Below are positions 1 through 5,012 of a stretch of DNA of 6,294 nt, in pieces. The stretch's first letter is position 1, and each line of letters starts with the position of its first letter. The position numbers were made by a program, and so were the translations under genes. Below the pieces are notes generated by a model. It did not search any database. It was not told the DNA's origin and saw nothing but the letters and a program-made list of their open reading frames with translations. The DNA is from Burkholderiales bacterium (GTDB lineage: Bacteria; Pseudomonadota; Gammaproteobacteria; Burkholderiales; SG8-39): NCBI GenBank assembly GCA_029266935.1, contig JAQSVY010000158.1:1-6294 (forward strand), written 5' to 3'.

Positions 1-1
1 C

Positions 2-1438
2 TTCGACTACGGCGCCTCGGTGCCGTGGGTGACGCGCCTGGAGAGCGGGCACGGCATCCGCGCCGTCGCCGGGCCCGACAAGGTGAAGCTTTATTCGCCG
101 GTGCACCTGGAGGGCGAGCGGTTCACCACGCAAGCGCGCTTCGAGGTCGACGCGGGGGAGCGGCTCGCGTTTACGCTGGAATACATACCGTCCCACCTTC
201 ACCCAACGGTGGAGCTCGATCCGGAGACGGCGCTCGCCGAGACCGAAGCGTTCTGGCGCGCCTGGAGCGGCCGTTGCACGGTCGGCGGCGAGTGGAGAGA
301 AGCGGTGTGCCGCTCGCTCATCACGCTCAAGGCGCTCACCTACGCGCCGACCGGCGGCATCGTCGCCGCACCGACGACTTCGCTCCCCGAGCATCTGGGC
401 GGCGTGCGCAACTGGGACTACCGCTATTGCTGGCTGCGCGATGCGACGCTCACGCTGCTCGCGCTCATGGACGCCGGCTACCGCGAGGAAGCCTCGGCCT
501 GGCGCGACTGGCTGGTGCGCGCGGTCGCGGGCTCGCCCGAGCAGATGCAGATCATGTACGGCATCGCCGGCGAGCGCCGGCTGACCGAGCTCGAGCTGCC
601 CTGGCTGCCCGGCTACGAGAGCTCGAAGCCGGTGCGCATCGGCAATGCGGCCTGCTGGCAGCTGCAGCTCGACGTCTTTGGCGAGGTGATGGACGCGTTG
701 CACCAGGCGCACAAGGTCGGCCTGCCGGCGCACGAGCCATCCTGGGACATGCAGCGCGCGCTTCTCGCGCACCTGGAGAAGGTCTGGCAGGAGCCCGACG
801 CGGGTATGTGGGAGGTGCGCGGCCCGCCGCGGCATTTCACCTACTCCAAGGTGATGTGCTGGGTGGCGTTCGACCGCGCAATCAAGGCGGTCGAGACCTG
901 GCAGCTTCCCGGCCCGGTCGAGCGCTGGCGCGAGCTGCGCGCGAGGATCCACGCCGACGTGTGCGAGCGCGGCTTCCGTCCCTCGAAAGGGACCTTCGTG
1001 CAGAGCTACGGCTCGAACGAGCTCGACGCGAGCGTGCTGCTCATCCCGATGACCGGTTTCCTGCCGTGCCACGACCCGCGCATGGCGGCGACCGTGGAGG
1101 CGGTGCGCAAGGAGCTCACCGAAGGCGGGCTAGTGTTGCGCTACCGCACGCGGCGCGGCCTCGATGGCCTACCGCCGGGCGAGGGCGTCTTCCTCGCCTG
1201 CAGCTTCTGGCTGGTGGACGTGCTGTGCATGCAGGGGCGCCTCGCCGAGGCGCGCGCGCTCTTCGAGCGGCTGCTCCAGCTGCGCAACGACGTCGGCCTG
1301 CTCGCCGAGGAGTACGACCCGCGCCAGAAGCGCCATCTGGGCAACTTCCCGCAGGCCTTCTCGCACGTCGGCCTGATCAACAGCGCCATGGGCCTGAGCA
1401 CGCAGTCCATGCCCGCGCAGGAGCGCGCCGCGGCCTGA
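2..1438 (+). CDS. Glycoside hydrolase family 15 protein (glucoamylase/trehalase-like), 5' partial
   Basis: This is probably a cytoplasmic inverting alpha-glucosidase of family GH15, acting on trehalose or on alpha-glucan ends. The frame is open from base 2 (FDYGAS) through a GTG at 20, so the true start lies off the left edge. GTG 20 is internal, because FDYG..PWV is a usual GH15 segment. Full-length relatives have about 600 residues, so roughly the first 130 are missing. Counting from the GTG codon, I see the (alpha/alpha)6-barrel signature WDYRYCWLRD at 132-141, KPVRIGNAAC at 203-212, WEVRG at 264-268 followed by SKVMCWVAFDRA, and GLLAEEYDP at 426-434. By family knowledge, Glu265 is the likely general acid and Glu430/431 holds the catalytic base, so the enzyme looks active. 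There is no frameshift. In proteobacteria such genes often sit beside trehalose-phosphate synthase and phosphatase, but that neighbour would be outside the window. Substrate cannot be decided from sequence alone. Confidence 0.93.
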   Translation, partial: FDYGASVPWVTRLESGHGIRAVAGPDKVKLYSPVHLEGERFTTQARFEVDAGERLAFTLEYIPSHLHPTVELDPETALAETEAFWRAWSGRCTVGGEWREAVCRSLITLKALTYAPTGGIVAAPTTSLPEHLGGVRNWDYRYCWLRDATLTLLALMDAGYREEASAWRDWLVRAVAGSPEQMQIMYGIAGERRLTELELPWLPGYESSKPVRIGNAACWQLQLDVFGEVMDALHQAHKVGLPAHEPSWDMQRALLAHLEKVWQEPDAGMWEVRGPPRHFTYSKVMCWVAFDRAIKAVETWQLPGPVERWRELRARIHADVCERGFRPSKGTFVQSYGSNELDASVLLIPMTGFLPCHDPRMAATVEAVRKELTEGGLVLRYRTRRGLDGLPPGEGVFLACSFWLVDVLCMQGRLAEARALFERLLQLRNDVGLLAEEYDPRQKRHLGNFPQAFSHVGLINSAMGLSTQSMPAQERAAA

Positions 1439-1446
1439 AGCTTGCT

Positions 1447-1456
1447 AGGGAGGTGG
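1447..1456 (+). promoter_or_regulatory. Strong Shine-Dalgarno site of the BON gene
   Basis: AGGGAGGTGG is a near-perfect match to the anti-Shine-Dalgarno sequence. Its GGAGG core ends seven bases before the ATG at 1461. It lies in the 22-base gap after the GH15 stop codon, so the BON protein can be translated well from a GH15 read-through transcript without needing coupling. Confidence 0.8.
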
Positions 1457-1460
1457 CACC

Positions 1461-1787
1461 ATGATCCGATCCCTCGTCCTCCTTGCTGCCGTCGGCGCCG
1501 CGGCGGCCTATTTCTATTCCCGGCAGCGCCCGGCAGCGCGCCGGCAGGCCGCCGCCCATCCCGACGATCGGCAGCTCGAAGAGCGCATCCGCACCGCGCT
1601 CGCCGACATCGTCGCCGACCCTGGCGCGATCCACGTCACGGTCCGCCACGGCGCCGCCTCGCTGAGCGGGCCGGTTCTTCCGGGCGAGCGCGACCGCGTG
1701 CTCACCGCCGTGCTCGACGTTCCCGGCGTGCTGCAGGTGACGAACCTGCTCGAGCCGGTCGAGCCCGCCCAAACGCCTGCCACCTGA
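1461..1787 (+). CDS. Small membrane-anchored or exported BON-domain protein
   Basis: This is a 108-residue protein. Residues 1-19 are hydrophobic (MIRSLVLLAAVGAAAAYFYS) and are followed by a basic stretch (RQRPAARR), which fits a single N-terminal membrane anchor or an uncleaved signal with the rest outside the cytoplasm. Residues 35-99 resemble one BON domain (the OsmY-type fold): an opening helix LEERIRTALADI, then IHVTVRHGAASLSGPV, then ERDRVLTAVLDVPGVLQVTNLL. BON domains are thought to bind phospholipid membranes and many are envelope-stress proteins; only one copy is present here, whereas OsmY has two. The start is supported by the strong ribosome binding site just upstream. It lies close behind the GH15 gene on the same strand and is probably in one transcript with it. 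Exact function is unknown. The domain call is by pattern and not by a profile search. Confidence 0.85.
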   Translation: MIRSLVLLAAVGAAAAYFYSRQRPAARRQAAAHPDDRQLEERIRTALADIVADPGAIHVTVRHGAASLSGPVLPGERDRVLTAVLDVPGVLQVTNLLEPVEPAQTPAT

Positions 1788-1862
1788 GGGCTTGAAACGC
1801 CGCGGCGACGGCATAAGTCCGACGTCGGCAGACGAGCAATACGAAAAGACGCGCCGCCCGCG
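1788..1862. other. Short convergent intergenic gap
   Basis: This 75-base gap separates the plus-strand BON gene from the end of the minus-strand dioxygenase gene. It holds two 10-bp perfect palindromes without a loop (CGCCGCGGCG around 1798 and CCGACGTCGG at 1819-1828). Neither is followed by a T-run, so I do not call a factor-independent terminator. Nothing else is recognisable. Confidence 0.5.
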
Positions 1863-2723
1863 CTAGCCCCGCTTGGCGCTGATCGGCGGCTGCGGGCGGG
1901 CGCTCTCACCCGGTTCGAGAACGAAGGTGAACTCTAGCGAGTAGCCGTCCTCGCGCCTGCGGTAATTCCCGATCAACGCCTGAGTCACCCCGAACTGGCT
2001 GTCTGTTTCGAGGTGCGGGTCGTCGGGATCGTAGACCTGCGAGGCGATCGTCTTGAAGCCGGGCCTGACGATGAGGAAATGCAGGTGCGCAGGGCGGAAG
2101 TTGTGGCGCTGTTGCGCGCGCAGCAGCGCGCCGGTCGGGCCTGCCGTCGGCACCGGGTAGCCGGCGGGCTTCACGCTGCGGAACGAGAACGAGCCGTCCG
2201 CGCCGGTGGTGAACGTGCCGCGCAGATTCATCTCCGCCTGTGAAGGATCCTGGTTTTCGTACAGGCCGCTGGGCGCCGAGTGCCATACGTCGACTTCGGC
2301 CCCGGCAATCGGTCTTCCTTCCCTGTCCTTGACCCATCCCTTGAAGACGAGGGGGATTCCATCGGTGGGGGAACGAAGCAGCGAATCCCCATTCGCGCAG
2401 CGCGGGCTGCCGGCGCGGTAAAACGGCCCGAGGTTGTTCGCTTGAGTCGGCCGGGGATTGTTCAGCAGGCATACCAGGTTCGACACGCCCAGCGCCCCGG
2501 AGAGGAGCATTGCCTCATTGTGGCTCGGCGTGGTGTGTCTGCCGACGGCATTCAGGTAGCCGATCGCCTGCTGGAACTCCTTATCCGTCAGCCGCACCTC
2601 GCGGATGAAGGCATGAAGGTGCTTCACCAGCCCTTCCAGCAGCTCTTTGGTACGCGCATCCGGCGTGCGGTGCATCTCCGCGAGCACCGCGCGCGTCACA
2701 TCCTCCTGCGTCTCGATGATCAT
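1863..2723 (-). CDS. Intradiol ring-cleavage dioxygenase (catechol/hydroxyquinol 1,2-dioxygenase-like)
   Basis: This 286-residue enzyme is predicted to open a catechol- or hydroxyquinol-type ring between the two hydroxyls, using non-haem Fe(III) and O2. Residues 1-95 are an N-terminal helical dioxygenase domain. LGPFYR at 98-103 opens the catalytic domain. All expected ligands are visible: Tyr155 (GLYEN), Tyr189 (AGYPVP), His213 and His215 (RPAHLHF), with Arg210 as the conserved active-site arginine. The tail motif TDSQFGVTQALI is nearer to hydroxyquinol and chlorocatechol enzymes (DxxFGV type) than to classical catechol enzymes, so substrate is left open. The frame continues upstream of ATG 2723, but that extension is Arg/Ala-rich, unlike the family, and antisense-like shadow of the next gene. 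ATG 2723 has GGGAGGT just before it, so I chose it. The gene follows a DUF3300 gene by 22 bases and is probably co-transcribed. No other aromatic-pathway gene is in the window. Confidence 0.93.
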   Translation of the reverse strand: MIIETQEDVTRAVLAEMHRTPDARTKELLEGLVKHLHAFIREVRLTDKEFQQAIGYLNAVGRHTTPSHNEAMLLSGALGVSNLVCLLNNPRPTQANNLGPFYRAGSPRCANGDSLLRSPTDGIPLVFKGWVKDREGRPIAGAEVDVWHSAPSGLYENQDPSQAEMNLRGTFTTGADGSFSFRSVKPAGYPVPTAGPTGALLRAQQRHNFRPAHLHFLIVRPGFKTIASQVYDPDDPHLETDSQFGVTQALIGNYRRREDGYSLEFTFVLEPGESARPQPPISAKRG

Positions 2724-2726
2724 TCG

Positions 2727-2733
2727 ACCTCCC
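2727..2733 (-). promoter_or_regulatory. Shine-Dalgarno site deciding the dioxygenase start
   Basis: On the minus strand GGGAGGT lies three bases before the ATG at 2723, inside the 22-base gap after the DUF3300 stop codon. It supports the 286-residue form over the longer open frame that runs back to 2906. Confidence 0.7.
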
Positions 2734-2745
2734 GCCCGGGGAAGT

Positions 2746-3591
2746 CTAGCGCGGCTTGGAGTGCTGGCTGCTGCGCGAAAAGCCGCGCTGCTGGACGCTC
2801 GCCGAGGAGGGTACCGGTAGGTTCGCGAAACTGTCCCGGGGCGCGCTCGCCGACGCACGCCGCGGTGTGCTTGCGGCAGCGCGCGGCGCGTTCCCCGCGG
2901 CAGCACGCGGCGGGGTGCCGGCGAAGCTGCGCGGCTTATGATGGAGCTGCGGCGTGCTGTTCACGATCGGACGGCGCTGGGACTCCGGGATCGTCGCCGG
3001 CAGCGCGTGCACCGGCTTCGCGTGCAGCGGCGCACTCGGCAAGCGAATATGCCGCGGCGGCGCGATCGCGTGGCGCGGCGCCAGGTGGCGGTGACGCGGC
3101 ACGAACACGCGATGCACGTGCCAGGGCCGCCACAGCACCGGGCGGTACGCCGGCCACCACCATGCCCCGTAGACGATCAGCGGGTCGTAGTAGCGCACGT
3201 ACACCACCTCGCGCTGCGGTTCGGGCAGATGGCCGTAGGCCGCCGCGCGTGCGCGCAGCGACTGCACGGTGACCATCACCCACTCCTGCTGATAGATGTA
3301 CGCCTGCGACAGATCGTGCATCCACTGCGGGCTTTCCGCCATCCGCTGCAGCAGCTCCGGGTAAGGGATGAGCGCGCCCACGCTCGGATGCCAGTGCGGC
3401 TGCGCCGGGGTTCCGCGCGCCGCCTCGCTCACCTGGTCGGGATAGGCGGCGGCCACCAGAATGTGGTCGACGAGCTCGTCGGGGTAAAGGGCGACCGGTG
3501 CCAGGAGCGCGTCGAGCTCGGGCTGCTCGAAGCTGCGCGCCTGGCTTGGCACGGCTACGGCAAGGAGGAGAAGGAAAACGAGCTTGCGCAT
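2746..3591 (-). CDS. DUF3300 family secreted protein with His/Arg-rich tail
   Basis: This 281-residue protein has a clear Sec signal peptide (MRKLVFLLLLAVAVPSQA, cleavage near residue 18). Residues 25-150 match my memory of DUF3300: LLAPVALYPDELVDHILVAAAYPDQV, then WHPSVGALIPYPELLQRM, a helical stretch ending VQSLRARAAAYGHL, and VVYVRYYDPLIVYGAWWWPAY. The family function is unknown; its members are exported envelope proteins. From about 155 the protein becomes low in complexity: first rich in His and Arg (His158, 160, 167, 169, 174, 181, 190, 195, 217, 218), then a Pro-Arg-Ala-Ser tail with a loosely repeated PRAAA unit (228-247). An in-frame TAG lies 12 bases upstream, so ATG 3591 is the first possible start, although no purine-rich ribosome binding site precedes it. 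It is transcribed towards the dioxygenase gene and divergently from the EF-hand genes. Confidence 0.88.
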   Translation of the reverse strand: MRKLVFLLLLAVAVPSQARSFEQPELDALLAPVALYPDELVDHILVAAAYPDQVSEAARGTPAQPHWHPSVGALIPYPELLQRMAESPQWMHDLSQAYIYQQEWVMVTVQSLRARAAAYGHLPEPQREVVYVRYYDPLIVYGAWWWPAYRPVLWRPWHVHRVFVPRHRHLAPRHAIAPPRHIRLPSAPLHAKPVHALPATIPESQRRPIVNSTPQLHHKPRSFAGTPPRAAAGNAPRAAASTPRRASASAPRDSFANLPVPSSASVQQRGFSRSSQHSKPR

Positions 3592-3669
3592 GGGAGGAAT
3601 CTAGCGCTGGGCAGCCGTCACAGGTGTAACCGTTTGTATAGGCATGAATCCTGCACCCGATTGACAGCT
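3592..3669. promoter_or_regulatory. Divergent intergenic region, likely promoters for both sides
   Basis: The 78 bases lie between two divergent genes and must hold or border the start signals of both unless transcription begins elsewhere. They are less GC-rich than the genes. TGTATA at 3635-3640 reads TATACA on the minus strand and could serve as a -10 box for the DUF3300 gene, but no good -35 box stands at 16-18 bases. A TTGACA hexamer at 3661-3666 sits only three bases before the EF-hand ATG, too late to drive that start. Neither gene shows a clear Shine-Dalgarno site here. Weak support only. Confidence 0.3.
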
Positions 3670-3969
3670 ATGCGAAAAGCTGCCGCCGCGTTTCTGTTGG
3701 CTGTTCCGGGGATGGCTCTTTCGCAAGCCGACCACCGGGAAGAGTTCACCGCGCTGGACCTGAACGGCGACGGCAAAGTGTCGCTCGCCGAGGCCGCCGG
3801 CCACGCCGCGATCGTGGTGCGCTTCGATCGCGCCGATCGCAACCGCGACGGCAAGCTCACCATTACCGAGTTCAACCGCCTGAAGAAGCTGAGGATCCCC
3901 GTCAATGAGACCGCTCGCAAGGCTCTTGCTGCCCGCAATGCTGGCGTTGGCGCTTCCGGCCGCCGCTGA
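3670..3969 (+). CDS. Exported EF-hand protein (first of a tandem pair)
   Basis: This 99-residue protein begins with a signal peptide (residues 1 to about 20, MRKAAAAFLLAVPGMALSQA) and carries two EF-hand calcium loops: DLNGDGKVSLAE at 30-41 and DRNRDGKLTITE at 56-67. Both have acidic or Asn residues at loop positions 1, 3 and 5, Gly at 6 and Glu at 12, so both should bind Ca2+. The mature protein is probably periplasmic, acting as a calcium sensor or buffer. The open frame runs far upstream, but ATG 3670 is chosen because it gives the signal peptide; the upstream part is antisense to DUF3300. No clear ribosome binding site is seen. The last 21 residues (from about 79) are encoded over the start of the next gene in another frame and show no EF-hand resemblance. 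It is a clear paralogue of the next gene. Confidence 0.85.
   Translation: MRKAAAAFLLAVPGMALSQADHREEFTALDLNGDGKVSLAEAAGHAAIVVRFDRADRNRDGKLTITEFNRLKKLRIPVNETARKALAARNAGVGASGRR
3891..3895 (+). promoter_or_regulatory. Candidate ribosome binding site of the second EF-hand gene
   Basis: GAGGA lies nine bases before ATG 3905, within the coding sequence of the first EF-hand gene. It makes an independent start at 3905 plausible, although coupling with the upstream gene could also contribute. The match is modest. Confidence 0.4.
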
Positions 3970-4204
3970 CGAGCCGCGGCCCGATCTCGGCGTGCGGGCG
4001 AAGGAGGCTGTGTTCGCCTCGCTCGATGTGAACGGCGACGGCTATGTTTCGCGACGCGAGGCGGCCCGGCACGCCGGCGTGGCGCGCGGCTTCGACGCCG
4101 CGGACGAGGACCGCGACGGCAGGCTCAGCCCGCTCGAATTCAGCCGCATCGCGGTCAATCGCAGCGACCAGCCCGGTCCCTACAAAGCCTCGATCCGCGC
4201 CTGA
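3905..4204 (+). CDS. Exported EF-hand protein (second of a tandem pair)
   Basis: This protein is also 99 residues long. It has a signal peptide (MRPLARLLLPAMLALALPAAA, cleavage near residue 21) and two EF-hand loops: DVNGDGYVSRRE at 41-52 and DEDRDGRLSPLE at 67-78. Both keep the calcium-binding pattern. Loop spacing is the same as in the preceding gene (14 residues between loops), and the framework F..LD.NGDG.VS..EAA.HA....FD.AD..RDG.L...EF.R is shared, so the two arose by tandem duplication. It is predicted to be periplasmic, with a calcium-binding role; no enzyme domain is present. Its start overlaps the first gene by 65 bases in a different frame. It ends 20 bases before the convergent end of the EEP gene. 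A fused four-EF-hand product is unlikely because this copy has its own signal peptide. Confidence 0.88.
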   Translation: MRPLARLLLPAMLALALPAAADEPRPDLGVRAKEAVFASLDVNGDGYVSRREAARHAGVARGFDAADEDRDGRLSPLEFSRIAVNRSDQPGPYKASIRA

Positions 4205-4224
4205 CCTTGGAGAGCCGCGCCCGG
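4205..4224. other. Twenty-base convergent gap with small hairpin
   Basis: The gap between the second EF-hand gene and the EEP gene includes part of a 5-bp stem (AGCCG at 4213-4217, CGGCT at 4222-4226, loop CGCC). The stem reaches into the EEP stop codon. There is no T-run on either strand, so it is at best a weak bidirectional termination signal. Confidence 0.2.
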
Positions 4225-5012
4225 CTAGGCAACACGCGCGACCGTTGGAGATTTCCTGACCGCCTGGAGCTGGGCGGCGAGCTGCGCGTGGTGCGTGGCG
4301 ATGATCGCCTTCACCGGCAGGTGGTCCGAGGCGAGCGCCGCCAGCGGCGAGCGATGCGCCTTCAGCGCGAGCAGCGCGTGACGCGGGCGCGCCCAGACGC
4401 GGTCGAGGGCGAGTAACGGCCAACGCGAGGGGAAGGAGCGCTCGGCGGGCGAGCGCCCGAGCAGCGCGTGCATCCAGCGCAGCGGCCGCCCGAGGGGCAT
4501 CCACTCGTTGATGTCGCCCAGCACGACGACTCTCTCGGTCGCAGGGGTTTGCCTGAGCAGCTCGAGGATTTTTTTCACCTGATACCTTCTTTCCGCGGGC
4601 CACAGGCCCAGGTGCGTGACGATCACGCGCACCGTCTCGCCGCCGACCTCGAGGTCGACGTCGAGCGCGTTGCGCGGCTCGCGCCCGGAGAACCCAGGCG
4701 CCGCACGGCGAGCACGCGGCGGCGGGTGACGAGCGCGTTGCCGTAGGGGCCGTCGTGGCGCAGCAGCGTCAGTCCCGGCACCGCTTCCATGCCCAGGCGA
4801 TGCGCGATGAAGTCGAGCCGGTAGTCGACCTCCTGCAGCCCGACCGTGTCGCAGCCGAGCTCCTGGATCACCCCGACGACGCGCGCCGCGTCCTTGCGGC
4901 CGTCGGTGCCGACGCAGGCGTGCACGTTGTAAGAGGCGATCTTGAGGCAGTCGCCGGCGAGCGAGCCGGCGACTGCCTGCCAGTCAGCGAGGCGCGCCGG
5001 TGGCTTGGCCAT
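4225..5012 (-). pseudogene. EEP (endonuclease/exonuclease/phosphatase) family gene, split by a one-base frameshift
   Basis: Two adjoining minus-strand frames together make one EEP-fold protein, a metal-dependent phosphoesterase family. The first part starts at ATG 5012 and holds KIASYNVHACVGTDGR (24-39, Asn29), LQEVD (59-63, Glu61) and GNALV (91-95), then is in frame until about Gly107. It then runs 22 unrelated residues to a TGA at 4623-4625. The second frame continues the family sequence with FSGREPRNALDVDLEVGG, THLGL, VVLGDINEW (metal and catalytic residues), LDRVW and the terminal ASDHLPV, ending with TAG at 4225-4227. Adding one base in the G-run at 4693-4695 (CCC on plus) joins them into about 262 residues. 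All motifs remain intact, so this is a very recent lesion or a sequencing/assembly error. The start overlaps the PLD-VTT gene by 29 bases with no good ribosome binding site, suggesting coupled translation. The order resembles E. coli clsB-ybhP, where YbhP is an EEP protein. Confidence 0.88.
4945..4978. repeat. Perfect 14-bp inverted repeat with 6-base loop
   Basis: AGGCAGTCGCCGGC (4945-4958) and its exact reverse complement GCCGGCGACTGCCT (4965-4978) flank the loop GAGCGA. On the minus strand the hairpin begins five bases after the PLD-VTT stop codon (4986-4984), and at the same time it encodes about residues 12-23 of the EEP frame. No T-run follows, so it is not a standard factor-independent terminator. 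It could stabilise the 3' end of the PLD-VTT message, attenuate transcription or shape EEP translation. Confidence 0.8.

Noticed and set aside
25..1464. Second plus-strand open frame through the whole GH15 region
   Set aside because: Composition is almost only Arg, Ala, Gly and Pro with no motif, while the other frame carries the GH15 signatures.
1520..1539. Two tandem copies of CCGGCAGCGC in the BON gene
   Set aside because: Two 10-base copies in a GC-rich coding stretch are likely by chance; a 10-base unit does not repeat in the protein and there is no third full copy.
1819..1828. Palindrome CCGACGTCGG in the convergent gap as terminator or operator
   Set aside because: It is short, has no loop and no T-run, and is not repeated nearby.
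2724..2906. N-terminal extension of the dioxygenase to an ATG at 2906
   Set aside because: It would overlap the DUF3300 tail by about 160 bases, has low-complexity Arg/Ala composition, and a good Shine-Dalgarno site marks ATG 2723 instead.
3661..3666. TTGACA as a -35 box for the EF-hand gene
   Set aside because: It stands three bases before the ATG, and the required -10 position would fall inside the coding sequence in GC-rich DNA without a TATAAT-like match.
2280..3969. Long plus-strand open frames across the DUF3300 and dioxygenase genes
   Set aside because: They are Arg/Ala-rich, lack domains and ribosome binding sites, and lie antisense to genes with clear family motifs. Only the part from 3670 is a real gene.
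3670..4204. The EF-hand pair as one frameshifted four-EF-hand gene
   Set aside because: The second frame begins with its own complete signal peptide and candidate ribosome binding site, which would make no sense in the middle of a single protein.
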